From Candidatus Iainarchaeum sp. (lineage in GTDB: Archaea; Iainarchaeota; Iainarchaeia; JAGGVJ01), in contig JAGGVJ010000038.1 in NCBI GenBank assembly GCA_021158055.1, positions 1 through 43,809 of the forward strand: a stretch of DNA of 43,809 nucleotides. The letters run 5' to 3'. The notes below the pieces were generated by a model, which saw nothing but the letters and a program-made list of their open reading frames with translations, searched no databases and was not told the origin of the DNA. Position numbers and translations under genes: made by a program. This document shows positions 15,655 through 24,546 of this stretch, one piece after another (the stretch's first letter is position 1; every line of letters starts with the position of its first letter).

Positions 15655-16308
15655 ATGTGTTTGAAAAGATTTTTTTTTGCAATGGCAGCCGTTGTCTTTG
15701 TATTCTCTTTTGCGTTTTCAGCAGCAGAAATCTCAGATAAAAACGGTGACCTGATAAAAGGGGGGGACCTGAAGTCAAAAACCATTGAAGAGGTTGCAGA
15801 TATTTACGGAATTGATGCAGGGGGGTATTCTGACCAGTTATCCCGATATGTGGGACTTAGTCTGAACCCAAAGGATTCCTTTCAGCTTTTGCATGATAAT
15901 TACGGGCTGGAGCCAAGTGTTGCAAAAGATATTGCCTTGTCGCTCAAACTGGACAGTTCACTGATTTTGCCTGAAAGCAATGATGTTTCAAAAGGCAGGC
16001 CGTATTATCTTTTGCCTGTTTCGTTGTTTTTGGTTTTTTTGTATGCGGCAGGATATGCTCTTTCTAAAAAAGGAGTTATAAGTGTTGTTGCTCACCGAAA
16101 AGTGTGGAATTTTGTGTTGCTTGTCACGTTTTTGGTTTCCGGGGTGCTGGGGATTTTACTGATTTTAAGAATCAGTTTTGGTTTTGTCATTCCTTTGCCG
16201 TTTAATATTCTGTTTTGGCATGTGGAGGCAGGAATAGCAATGTTTGTGATTTCAGTGTTTCACGTGTTGTGGCATTTGAGTTATTTCAGGAACATGCTTA
16301 AGTTTTAG
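15655..16308 (+). CDS. Exported/membrane protein with cytochrome b-like (DUF4405-type) helices
   Basis: From ATG 15655 the protein is about 217 aa. A signal peptide (FFFAMAAVVFVFSFAFSAAE) leads to an exoplasmic domain of about 100 residues containing two helix-hairpin-like pieces (IEEVADIYGIDAGGYSDQLSRYVGL). Four membrane helices follow. His residues at AHRKVWN, FWHVEAGIAM and FHVLWHLSY sit as expected for b-type haem ligands in DUF4405/cytochrome b561-like bundles. It could pass electrons across the membrane; no redox partner is adjacent. Confidence 0.65.
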   Translation: MCLKRFFFAMAAVVFVFSFAFSAAEISDKNGDLIKGGDLKSKTIEEVADIYGIDAGGYSDQLSRYVGLSLNPKDSFQLLHDNYGLEPSVAKDIALSLKLDSSLILPESNDVSKGRPYYLLPVSLFLVFLYAAGYALSKKGVISVVAHRKVWNFVLLVTFLVSGVLGILLILRISFGFVIPLPFNILFWHVEAGIAMFVISVFHVLWHLSYFRNMLKF

Positions 16309-16340
16309 CAGATATAAGTTTGATCTTTTAGTCAGTAAAT

Positions 16341-16781
16341 TTAATATATGTAAAAATAGTATGATTCCTGGTCTGTTGCCACAAACAGCACATCTCTTGT
16401 TTTTAGTTTTCCGGTCCCCATGAAACTTGTTTCCTGGTTTTTCCTGAGTATGTTCAGTTCGGGTCCGCCGTTGATATTGTTTAACTGGACGATCTGGCCT
16501 GATTTTTTTGCCAGGAAGATCTTCAGGGCCGTGAGGTCAACCCTGCCTGTGTTTTCCACGGTTATTCTTACGTTGTCTCCTGATTCTACGTTTCCGCCGA
16601 ATTCGTCTGAGAGCTTCAGGTTTGCGTCGAGTTTTTCTTCAAGTTTTGTCATGCTTGTTTTGGTTTGTTCAAAGTCGGTTATTGTCTGGTTTACTGTGTA
16701 GTTTGTTATCATGGTGATCATCATTCCGAATATCATGACTGAGAATACGAGTGTGAACGCCTGATGTATCCCTCTTTTCAT
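16341..16781 (-). CDS. Pilin-like minor subunit E of surface operon
   Basis: The 146-aa protein has one N-terminal hydrophobic helix (AFTLVFSVMIFGMMITMITNYTV) after a short basic start MKRGIHQ, then a helical stretch and a beta-rich domain (NVRITVENTGRVDLTALKIFLA). This matches archaellum-associated FlaF/FlaG and archaeal type IV pilin-like accessory proteins. It overlaps the preceding gene by 4 bp (ATGA) and ends the five-gene minus-strand operon. Confidence 0.7.
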   Translation of the reverse strand: MKRGIHQAFTLVFSVMIFGMMITMITNYTVNQTITDFEQTKTSMTKLEEKLDANLKLSDEFGGNVESGDNVRITVENTGRVDLTALKIFLAKKSGQIVQLNNINGGPELNILRKNQETSFMGTGKLKTRDVLFVATDQESYYFYIY

Positions 16782-17209
16782 TGTGTCACCGTGGTTATGT
16801 ATAGTCCTTGCTTGCTGGTTATTATAATCTTGTCCCCTTCGTTTGTCGCTCCAAGGACCATTGTGGTGTTTTGGTCCGGGGGCAGGCTGGTTCTTTGAAG
16901 GGCCAGTTCTTCTATGGTGCCGTTTTCATCCATGTGGTGGGCGGTTATGTTTGTTGCGTCTTTTGATCCCTGGTTTGATATGAACGCGATTGAGTCGCCT
17001 TGATTTATTTCGCTTCCGTTTTCATCCATTACCGCGAGCATGGAGTCGTTTAACACATTTTTTCTTTCCAGATTTTTGATTGCTTCGTTTTCAAACCCGC
17101 TTATTGATTTTTTTTTGATCTGTGTCATGCTTGAGGCTGTGAACAGGAGAATTGACGTGATGCATATTATGAAGAGTATGTTTGAAAATCCTCTTGAGAT
17201 TTGTTTCAT
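16778..17209 (-). CDS. Pilin-like minor subunit D of surface operon
   Basis: I choose ATG 17209 (MKQISRGFSNILFIICITSILLFTASSM); a GTG at 17218 overlapping the upstream stop is the alternative. One N-terminal membrane helix is followed by a helix and a beta-rich domain (DSIAFISNQGSKDATNITAHHM) with the same order as the next gene. The two are likely distant paralogues acting together in a pilus or archaellum-like surface structure. Confidence 0.7.
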   Translation of the reverse strand: MKQISRGFSNILFIICITSILLFTASSMTQIKKKSISGFENEAIKNLERKNVLNDSMLAVMDENGSEINQGDSIAFISNQGSKDATNITAHHMDENGTIEELALQRTSLPPDQNTTMVLGATNEGDKIIITSKQGLYITTVTQ

Positions 17210-17214
17210 GTGGC

Positions 17215-20115
17215 TCACATTATTTTTTCAGTTGATATTTCGGCTGAAGTGATTTTTATCCTGTCTCCGGGCGATGCGCTTCCAATGTCTGCGATGCACA
17301 TTTCCCCGGGCGCGAGTCTGCTTAGTGTCTGGCTTGAGACGTCAAACCGCTGGTTTTCAATCACGTATACAATTGTCCATCTGTCAAGCATTGCTGTGCT
17401 GAACTGGTCAGTCGACTGCATGTTTGCCCTTAGTTTTATGACTGAGGCGTTTTGGTCAAGCAGCCCTCCGTTTGAAAGGTTTGTCTGAATCGGGTTTCCG
17501 GATTCGTTTAAGAGGTCCACGGTCAGCGTTGTGTTGTTTGAGTCCTGGGTTGCTGGCAGCCAGGAAACAGAGGTCCATGAGACAAGGTTATTTGGGGCAA
17601 TTGAAAAGGAGATGATTGTTCCGTTTGAGTCATATTTTTTCGTGTATTTGTATATGAGGTAGTCGTTTTCACATGAAATGTATACTGACGGGTGGTCGAC
17701 TGCAAGTGACCTTGTTTTGTTCCCAAGGCACACGTTCAGAACGTCAAACAGGTTGTAATCGTTTTTTGTGTAGATTTTTACTTGTCCTCCGCTGTTTCCC
17801 GCGTAGATGAAGTCGTCATCAACAGCCACGGGGTTGATGGTGGATGGCACCAGAGCAGTTTTGTTGAGGTCTACTGTGACCATGTCTGTGCCGGTGTTGT
17901 TGTCGCTGTTTGTGACGCTTACTACGATCGTGTTTAGGCCGGGATCCAAAAAGATTTGTTTTTGAAATACCCCGTAGGTGATCGGAAGGTAATAGTCGTC
18001 TCCGTTCAGTGTTAGTGTTCCGTTGGGTGTTGTGGTGTCGTCGACTAATCCGGTGACGGTTATTGTGTCGTCACCAACAACTGTTCCGTTTTTTGGGGAG
18101 ATGATGTTTACGAGTACACTGTTGGTGGTCAGGAATACGCTTATTTCTTTTGAGGAGGTTTTTCCCTGCGGGCTTGTTGCAGTGATTTTTATTGTGTTTC
18201 CACCTTCTTCGAGCGTGATGTTTTCAACGAAGACGCCGTTGGTTACAGGTATTGTGGTGTCTGTTCCGTTTAGAGTGAGGGTCACGTCAGTGATTCCGGT
18301 GTTGTTTACTGCACCTGCAAGGGTTTGCTGCGAGTTTGAGTAGGTTTCGCCATGAATCGGGGAGTTTATAGTTATTATGGGGATGCTTGCGTCGTACAGG
18401 ACGTTTATGAGTGCGCTTGAACCGGTGTTTGTTGCTTTGTCTGTTGCGCTTACGAAGATTAAATTGTTTCCTTCTTCAAGCACCGCGGAACCGCCGAAAG
18501 TCATGCTGCTTACTGAAATTTGTTTGGGGTTTCCGTTCAGTGTCAGTGTTGCCTGGCTCATTTCCTGATCTTCGTCTGAGATTGTCCCGGTCACTATCAG
18601 GGTCTGTTCTCCTGTGCTGTACCCGTCTGCGGGAAAGTTGATTGTTATGTCAGGGGGAGCCATGTCAACATAGACATTTATTATCGGGCTTGTTCCGGTT
18701 TTTCCGCTGAGGTTTGTGCCGACTGCTTTTATTTCGTTGTTTCCGAGAGAAAGCGTGAGGTCTTTTGTGAATACTCCTGAAGTTACATTGGCTGTTCCGG
18801 CGCTGATTTCGTTTATAAACAGGTCCACTGAGCTGACGTCTGTGTCATTGACTGTTCCGTTTATCGTCTGGCTGTTGTTGTTTGTCCAGGTGTTGTTTGG
18901 AGGAGAGGTGATGGTCAATTCAGGCAGTTCAGGGTCAAGTGTCACTGTGATTTCATCGAACCCGGTGTTGTTTGCCTTGTCTGTCAAGGACACTCTTATG
19001 GTGTTTGAACCGCTTTCAAGTGCAATGGGCTCGCTGAAGTTTCCGTTTGTTATAGGGATTGTGCTTTCTGAGCCGTTGATCAGCACTGTCGCCTCTGTGA
19101 TTGTCAGGTCGTCTGATGTTCCGGCAAGCGTCTGGTTTGGGTCCGGAACAATTGTCCCGTCAAGTGGGCTTGTTATGTTTACCGCGGGGTTTGTTATGTC
19201 AAGCACTATGGCGATTGTCTGGCTTGTCCCGGTGTTTCCAAAAGTGTCTGTTGCTGTGACTGAGATTGTGTTTGTGCCGACAAGAAGGGTTACCGGTTGG
19301 TTGAAGGCGAGGTTTGTCACGCTTATTTGAGTGGGAACCCCGTTTAACCTGAGGACTGCCTGCGATATTGTTGTGTCGGAATCGTCAATTGTCCCTGTTA
19401 CGTTTCTTGCGAAGTTGTTTGTGTAGGTTCCGTTTGTCGGATTTGTTATGGTGATTATCGGGGCGTCTGTGTCAGTGTAGTCTCCGGTCAGGGTCAGGTC
19501 GTCTATTGCAAAGCCGTTGTAGACTTTTTTGTTATCTGAACCCATATGGAATCTTATTTTTGTATTGCTTTGCCCGTTCAGTGCTGAGAGAAGGAATGTT
19601 TTTTGTTCCCATGCCGTGCTGTCGTCACACCATCCCTGGACATATCCAAGTGGGTTTGTGTCGCTTGTTATTGTTTCTGTGTAGCCTCCTTCAGGGAATA
19701 CTTGTGTCCATGTGCTTCCTCCGTTTACTGATATCTCAACTATCGCTCCGTCGTTGCAGTCTTTGAACTGGCGGTATTGCCAGTATGTCAAGACAATGTT
19801 GTTGTAGTTTTTCAGGTCAAGCGGGGGGGTTTCTGCCCAGGAGTTTTCATAGAAGTTGTATTCTCCGGTCGGGTTTGTCTGCATTACAAATGAGTCTGTG
19901 TGTGCGGCACCCGGTTCTATTGTGGGGGTCCCTCTTGCCCATGAGTTGTTTGGTCCCCCGACAGTCCACCCGCTTTCGAATTCAAAACCCTCCTGAAAGA
20001 TCACTGCTCCGGATCCGGTTTGGAGTTGAAGGATCGCGATAGTCAGGATTAGGGTCGCTAATGAAATGAGTTTGGTTTTTGCCTTGATTTTTTCTCTTTT
20101 GTTTGCGTGTTTCAT
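17215..20115 (-). CDS. Large Ig-repeat surface protein / adhesin
   Basis: The 966-aa protein has a basic start and signal helix (LISLATLILTIAILQLQTGSGA). Residues about 36-212 form a jellyroll domain of the MAM/choice-of-anchor type (GWTVGGPNNSWARG ... IRFHMGSDNKKVYNGFAIDDLTLTG). Six repeats of about 85-90 aa follow (about 218-745), each starting like PxITITNPTNGT and carrying LNG and GxNTIxVxATDxxGNTG, as in glucodextranase-B/Big-type Ig folds. The last 220 residues hold two beta-propeller-like repeats (DDDFIYAGNSGGQVKIYTK) and a final beta domain. It should sit outside the cell as the major adhesin of this operon. Confidence 0.85.
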   Translation of the reverse strand: MKHANKREKIKAKTKLISLATLILTIAILQLQTGSGAVIFQEGFEFESGWTVGGPNNSWARGTPTIEPGAAHTDSFVMQTNPTGEYNFYENSWAETPPLDLKNYNNIVLTYWQYRQFKDCNDGAIVEISVNGGSTWTQVFPEGGYTETITSDTNPLGYVQGWCDDSTAWEQKTFLLSALNGQSNTKIRFHMGSDNKKVYNGFAIDDLTLTGDYTDTDAPIITITNPTNGTYTNNFARNVTGTIDDSDTTISQAVLRLNGVPTQISVTNLAFNQPVTLLVGTNTISVTATDTFGNTGTSQTIAIVLDITNPAVNITSPLDGTIVPDPNQTLAGTSDDLTITEATVLINGSESTIPITNGNFSEPIALESGSNTIRVSLTDKANNTGFDEITVTLDPELPELTITSPPNNTWTNNNSQTINGTVNDTDVSSVDLFINEISAGTANVTSGVFTKDLTLSLGNNEIKAVGTNLSGKTGTSPIINVYVDMAPPDITINFPADGYSTGEQTLIVTGTISDEDQEMSQATLTLNGNPKQISVSSMTFGGSAVLEEGNNLIFVSATDKATNTGSSALINVLYDASIPIITINSPIHGETYSNSQQTLAGAVNNTGITDVTLTLNGTDTTIPVTNGVFVENITLEEGGNTIKITATSPQGKTSSKEISVFLTTNSVLVNIISPKNGTVVGDDTITVTGLVDDTTTPNGTLTLNGDDYYLPITYGVFQKQIFLDPGLNTIVVSVTNSDNNTGTDMVTVDLNKTALVPSTINPVAVDDDFIYAGNSGGQVKIYTKNDYNLFDVLNVCLGNKTRSLAVDHPSVYISCENDYLIYKYTKKYDSNGTIISFSIAPNNLVSWTSVSWLPATQDSNNTTLTVDLLNESGNPIQTNLSNGGLLDQNASVIKLRANMQSTDQFSTAMLDRWTIVYVIENQRFDVSSQTLSRLAPGEMCIADIGSASPGDRIKITSAEISTEKIM

Positions 20116-20167
20116 TTGATTCCCTTTGATTTTTTTGTCTGCCTGTATTTTTTATAAGATGTCAAGT

Positions 20168-21283
20168 TTATGAGTTATCCAGTGTGGCAAGCAGGTCCCA
20201 TGTGTCTTTTTCAAACACGTGTACCTTGTTGTCTTCGGTCGCCGCGTAGATTCTTGATACGTCGCTTTTTACTGAAGTCACTTGCGCTGTCCCGGTGATT
20301 ATTGAGGTTGTCTGTTCCCAGTTGCTTTTGCTTACCACTGCAATTGACCCGTCCTGGAGCCCTGCGTAAAGGTATTTTGTGTCAGCGTAAATGGAGTTTA
20401 TTCCTACTTCCCCTAGATCTATTTTCCTGACGCGGTTCCATTCCTTGTCTGTGAGCGTGATTATTGTGTATGCGTTGTCTCCCGCGTACACGAAGTTTAT
20501 GTCGGAAAAAACAGCATCAACAGTGTTTTCCGTTGGTTCGGTGGCGGTGAAGGTTGTTGTCAGGTTCAGGTCGATCTTGTCATACACGAGCACTTCATCG
20601 TCTTCTCCAACCACGTAAATGTAATTTTCATCCCCGTGGATTGATTTGAGCTGGTCTGTCGGCTCTGCCGCCGCATTCAGGATGTAAACTGCCCCTGCAG
20701 AAGGGTTTGATCTGTCGTAGATGTTGATTATTGATCCGTTTGCCGCACTGTATTCTACGGCGTATATTTTTTCATTGTCTGTGTAAACGGAGTTGATTTG
20801 GGCATTTATATTGTATGCGTCTGACAGTGGGTTTTCGGACTGGAAGTCTGGAGGATATGTCAGGTTCAGTGTAGCTTTTCCCCCGCCTATTGTTGTGTTT
20901 GTAAGTATTTCTTCTTTGGTCTGGTCATTGAAGTGGTCTTCCCAGGTAAGCGAAGCCAACTCGGTGTTTCCTTCAACAGAGTAGCACGGCACAAGATTAT
21001 TGTTTACATAGACAGCTATTTTTGTGATGTCCTGCAGGCCTTCGTTGAATACGATTGCTTTGTTGCCCTGCAGCCCAAGGGTGATGTTTATTCCGCTTTT
21101 TTCAATTTGGGTGTCCAGCCTGGTTTTCACTGAACCTGTAATCCTGTTTACTTCGTCCTGGCTCCACACCCACAACAGGATAAAGGTGGAGACGGATATC
21201 CCTACGAGAAGCACGCTTGCTATTGTGGAGCTCAATGCTTTTTTGTCTTTGAACCGGTTGAGTTTGAGTCTGCTAATAGTCAT
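20168..21283 (-). CDS. Pilin-type anchor fused to partial beta-propeller
   Basis: ATG 21283 overlaps the upstream stop and gives MTISRLKLNRFKDKKALSSTIASVLLVGISVSTFILLW, an archaeal class III signal peptide and pilin helix. After a pilin-like head (about 60-160) come five repeats of about 40 aa, for example YIYVVGEDDEVLVYDK, YLYAGLQDGSIAVVSK and RIYAATEDNKVHVFEK, each looking like a PQQ/WD-type propeller blade. Most propellers have six to eight blades. The next gene carries two more repeats of the same form. The product (371 aa) probably displays the propeller on a pilus. Confidence 0.8.
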   Translation of the reverse strand: MTISRLKLNRFKDKKALSSTIASVLLVGISVSTFILLWVWSQDEVNRITGSVKTRLDTQIEKSGINITLGLQGNKAIVFNEGLQDITKIAVYVNNNLVPCYSVEGNTELASLTWEDHFNDQTKEEILTNTTIGGGKATLNLTYPPDFQSENPLSDAYNINAQINSVYTDNEKIYAVEYSAANGSIINIYDRSNPSAGAVYILNAAAEPTDQLKSIHGDENYIYVVGEDDEVLVYDKIDLNLTTTFTATEPTENTVDAVFSDINFVYAGDNAYTIITLTDKEWNRVRKIDLGEVGINSIYADTKYLYAGLQDGSIAVVSKSNWEQTTSIITGTAQVTSVKSDVSRIYAATEDNKVHVFEKDTWDLLATLDNS

Positions 21284-21776
21284 ATTTTGCAGACCTCTCA
21301 AGGGTGCTGATGAATATTGTTTTCCCGTCAAGGGTTTCATTGTCTGTGGCTCCGTTGCAGTCTATGTTGAAGTAGCATGCGGTGCCTGATTCTATTGAGT
21401 TGCAGGCACTGCCGTCAAGTTCCATGATTGCGGTCGGCACTCCGGACCCGGGAGAGTATTGGGTGCCGTCAAAAAACGCCTTGGGTTCTGTTCCGGTTGC
21501 GGTCCCTGCATTGTATACAAATACGGGCGCGCTGTTTGCACTGCAGTCTATTGGTGGTGGTTTTATGTCAAGGTCTATTCGCAGTTTGCTTATCTGCGTG
21601 TTGAGGTTTAAGTCCATGTCTGACTGGAGTCCTGCAAGGGAAGCGTTTGCCCAGTAATAAGTGGTTACCATAAGTGATGCGGCAGCGCTTACCAGAAGAA
21701 CTGTTGATATTATTTGGTTTACTGCGCGCCTGTCGTTTTTTAGTCCTTTTTTGCGCGTTTGTTTTTGAAAAAGCAT
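21273..21776 (-). CDS. Archaeal type IV pilin-like protein, first gene of surface operon
   Basis: The 167-aa protein begins with a basic leader and RRAVNQIISTVLLVSAAASLMVTTYYWA, a class III prepilin signal and polymerisation helix. The head has four or more Cys (IDCSAN, GSACNSIESGTACYFNIDC) that could form disulphides. A strong GAGGTGA ribosome-binding site precedes ATG 21776. It heads a run of five tightly packed genes; no assembly ATPase or prepilin peptidase is in the window, so these must be encoded elsewhere. Confidence 0.8.
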   Translation of the reverse strand: MLFQKQTRKKGLKNDRRAVNQIISTVLLVSAAASLMVTTYYWANASLAGLQSDMDLNLNTQISKLRIDLDIKPPPIDCSANSAPVFVYNAGTATGTEPKAFFDGTQYSPGSGVPTAIMELDGSACNSIESGTACYFNIDCNGATDNETLDGKTIFISTLERSAKYDY

Positions 21777-21954
21777 GGTTTCACCTCATAAGGTAAGATT
21801 CAAGAAGTTCTTTTTGTTATTAATTACTTTCTTTTTTGCGAAACGATAGTGTAATTTTTTGGCTTTTATCACGCCAGGCGTTTTTCAGGATTTTTTGCAT
21901 TGGCTGGGCAATTTCCGAAGTGTTAAATACTTTTTAAGCCGTATTTATCAGTGT

Positions 21955-22899
21955 ATGGGGAATTCAGGTATTTTTTTCAAAGCGGTTGCACTGGTCGCAT
22001 TTTTTTTGTTGGTCATGTTTTTGTTGAATGTGCAGTTTTCTTTTCCTTCTCAGGAGGAAGACGGGATCTCAAAGGCTGAGGCGCTTGAAAGGGCAAGGGG
22101 TGTCTTGAGGGATTCTAATTTTTCAGGTGAGATAAAGGATTATATTGTGACTCCTGTCAAGGGCGGCTTTGACGCGCGGTTTTTTTTCTTCCCAAGAGAT
22201 TGGGTTGTGTTGCCGGGTTTTGTTGTGACCGGAAAGCAGGTGATTGTTTCTTCGCAGGGAACGGTTCTTGAGGTAAGGGATTTTGTTTCGGAAAACGATG
22301 TTGTCTTGGTTTCCAGTGTAAAAGGTGTTTTGGAGCATTCGGAGAGCAATTTGGAGCACTCGACCGGCAATGGCAATTTTCAGGAGAGTATTTTTTCAGA
22401 CAGGCGGGTTTCTTTTATCGGAAAGTTTGTTTCAGAAGACCTGTTTACTGATTTGACGTCTGAGATCAAGGTGATTGATTCAAAAGACTGTGTTTCAAAG
22501 GATGTCGGTTTTGAGCTGGGCAGGGTGTATCAGGTTTTTGGACGGGTTTCAGAAAATGTGTTTTTGCTTGAAAAGATTTCTCCATCTGTTTTTTCCATGC
22601 CTTCAGCCGTTGAGACTGAAAGGAGTTTTGATTTCAACACCACTGTTTTTGAAACCGGAAAAGTTTTTTCTTCCTTGCACCCGGGCAGGAAACCGGTGTG
22701 TGTCTTGGCTTACAGGAATGTGGGGGTGTGCCCGGCGGAAGTCCCGGACTGTGTTTTCACAGAAGAGCATCTTTATGAGTGGGTTGGCGTTGCAGAGTAT
22801 GTTGATTTGGATTCAGATTCATCCCGCCTGAGTGCAGTGGTGTTTTCCATTAACGGGACCCCGAGACAGACAGCTGATGTTAGCGGAAGTATCTGTTAG
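21955..22899 (+). CDS. Membrane-anchored exported hypothetical protein
   Basis: I choose ATG 21955 (MGNSGIFFKAVALVAFFLLVMFLLNVQF) since a TATA-like ACTTTTTAAG lies about 25 bp upstream; the track starts 32 codons earlier. One N-terminal anchor helix is followed by about 280 residues of mainly beta character with repeated phrases (RRVSFIGKFVSEDLFTD, GRVYQVFGRVSENVFLLEKI) that might be OB-like. Several Cys occur near the C-terminus (CVLAYRNVGVCPAEVPDC). It is divergent from the pilin operon and may be a surface or envelope component. No family recognised. Confidence 0.6.
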   Translation: MGNSGIFFKAVALVAFFLLVMFLLNVQFSFPSQEEDGISKAEALERARGVLRDSNFSGEIKDYIVTPVKGGFDARFFFFPRDWVVLPGFVVTGKQVIVSSQGTVLEVRDFVSENDVVLVSSVKGVLEHSESNLEHSTGNGNFQESIFSDRRVSFIGKFVSEDLFTDLTSEIKVIDSKDCVSKDVGFELGRVYQVFGRVSENVFLLEKISPSVFSMPSAVETERSFDFNTTVFETGKVFSSLHPGRKPVCVLAYRNVGVCPAEVPDCVFTEEHLYEWVGVAEYVDLDSDSSRLSAVVFSINGTPRQTADVSGSIC

Positions 22900-22988
22900 T
22901 ACTTGTTTTGTTGCAGCACCTCATCATTTTTGCAAAAAGCGGGAATGCAAGACAACGCTTTAATAAGAGATTGTTCTTTTTTTCTCTT

Positions 22989-23786
22989 ATGGCTGGTGTC
23001 AGGCAGGAAAAGTATCACGATGATTTTGTAAAATCCGGGATAGAGGGTTTTGATGACCTTTTTACCAGGAAAGGAATCCCTGTCGGGCTCCCAAGGGGTT
23101 CTGTTGTTCTTTTATCCGGTTCTTGCGGTGCTGGAAAAAGCATTTTTTCTGCGCAGTTTCTTTACAAGGGGATTATTAATTGCAGGGAGCCCGGGCTTTA
23201 TGTGTCAGTTGACGAGACCACTGACAACCTCTGGAAAGTCATCTATATGTTTAATTGGGCTAAAGAGCACCCTGATGCTCTTCGCAGGAAAGGGTTGCTT
23301 CACAATATGCAGATGATCGGATCCCGCACCCATTCAAGAAAAGACACTCAGGTCAATTATGAAACTTATCTTCGGAAGCTTGAGTTTGCAGAGTTTTTGA
23401 AGAAGCTGAAACAAATTGTTGCCACATATAAAATAAAACGCCTTGTGATTGATTCTTCTTCACAGCTTTCCATGCATTTTAAGACAGAGCTTGAGAGGAG
23501 GTCCGGCCTGATAAGGCTGATCAACCTGCTTAAAAGACTTGACTGCACGTCAATTTTTACTTCCGAAATTTTTGAGAGGGGGCCGATTACTTATTCCCGC
23601 CTTGGCATGGAAGAGTTTTTGGCTGACGGGGTTATTGTTTTGCGCCACACTGAAGCGAGAACAGGGCTTCGAAGGCACATCCTTGTCAAGAAAATGAGGG
23701 GCTTGCGTCACGATGAGGATTTTCACCCGTTTGTGATTGATGAAGAGGAAGGGGTCAGGATTTTCCCGCAGGAAAAGGTTTTCTGA
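22989..23786 (+). CDS. KaiC-like RecA-fold ATPase, intact P-loop
   Basis: ATG 22989 (MAGVRQEKYHDDF) is favoured by a TATA-like GCTTTAATAAG about 30 bp upstream. The 265-aa protein has the KaiC entry motif SGIEGFDDLFTRKGIPVGLPRGSVVLLSGSCGAGKS with a normal Walker A, a Walker B at KRLVIDSSSQL and the KaiC C-terminal strand pattern (ADGVIVLRHTE ... RHILVKKMRG). Archaeal single-domain KaiC/GvpD/FlaH-like ATPases often regulate transcription or motility. It faces the second KaiC-like gene with 1 bp between stops. Confidence 0.85.
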   Translation: MAGVRQEKYHDDFVKSGIEGFDDLFTRKGIPVGLPRGSVVLLSGSCGAGKSIFSAQFLYKGIINCREPGLYVSVDETTDNLWKVIYMFNWAKEHPDALRRKGLLHNMQMIGSRTHSRKDTQVNYETYLRKLEFAEFLKKLKQIVATYKIKRLVIDSSSQLSMHFKTELERRSGLIRLINLLKRLDCTSIFTSEIFERGPITYSRLGMEEFLADGVIVLRHTEARTGLRRHILVKKMRGLRHDEDFHPFVIDEEEGVRIFPQEKVF

Positions 23787-23787
23787 T

Positions 23788-24546
23788 TTAGGAAGGGATT
23801 TCTTTTTTTGGAGTTATTTCCTCAAAGTTTTTTTCAATGTATTTGAGTTTGAGGGCCAGGCCCGAGTCTATTAAGTCGAAGGGCAGCCATTCGTCTTCAA
23901 GCCTTACGGCGTGTCTTCTTACCCTGATGTAGTTTTTGGTTTCTTCTCTCCGGAATTCCAGTGTAAAGTCTGTCAGGTGTTCGGCTGTGATTTCTATGTT
24001 TTTGTCAAACATGTTTTTGCTGAGCAGCGCAAATAAAACCATGCTGTGTTTTTTTATCATGGCGCGCAGAGCGTGAATGAACCGGAATACTGCGTCTGGC
24101 GGGTTGTAGAGCAAAAGGGTTGAAAGCGAGTCAATTACTAGAAAGCAGGTGTTTTTTGTTGCCGCGAACTTTTCGCATTCTTCTTTTATTTTCACGCTAA
24201 GCATGTTCAGGTTTGATAGGTCTTCAGTGTTGTGTTTTTGTTCGAATGTCCATGAGTAGGCGTCTATTATTGAAGTTTTTTTTGGGTCCAGTTTCCACCC
24301 GAATCTTTTGATGGTTTTTTTTGTGGTTTCCAAAGAGTTGTCTGTTGTAATTATGATTGTGTTTGTTTTTTCGTTTTTGCCGTTGAAAAGAATTTGTTCC
24401 ACAAATATTTCTTTTTCTTTTCTTGGCGGCCCCAAGACAAGTATGGTTGACCCGGCAGTTATTCCTCCGTTTAGCAGCTCGTCAAATTCTTTTATCCCGG
24501 TTTTGATTTGCTTCCCGGAAGTTTCTTTGTTTGTTGCAGCGTTCAT
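23788..24546 (-). CDS. KaiC-like ATPase homologue with degenerate P-loop
   Basis: The 252-aa protein keeps the KaiC opening (TGIKEFDELLNGGITAGSTILVLGPP) but the Walker A, normally GxxGxGKT, reads GPPRKEKEIF and lacks the Gly-Lys-Thr core. A Walker B-like strand is kept (TCFLVIDSLSTLLL), as is the C-terminal FTLEFRREETKNYIRVRRHAV. This is a likely non-hydrolysing relative, comparable in idea to FlaH, which binds ATP without strong hydrolysis. Convergence with the intact KaiC-like gene suggests a functional pair. Confidence 0.8.
   Translation of the reverse strand: MNAATNKETSGKQIKTGIKEFDELLNGGITAGSTILVLGPPRKEKEIFVEQILFNGKNEKTNTIIITTDNSLETTKKTIKRFGWKLDPKKTSIIDAYSWTFEQKHNTEDLSNLNMLSVKIKEECEKFAATKNTCFLVIDSLSTLLLYNPPDAVFRFIHALRAMIKKHSMVLFALLSKNMFDKNIEITAEHLTDFTLEFRREETKNYIRVRRHAVRLEDEWLPFDLIDSGLALKLKYIEKNFEEITPKKEIPS

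Noticed and set aside
18716-19330. 204-aa plus-strand ORF inside the adhesin gene
   Set aside because: Antisense shadow of the repetitive Thr/Asn-rich Ig repeats, which are supported by family pattern.
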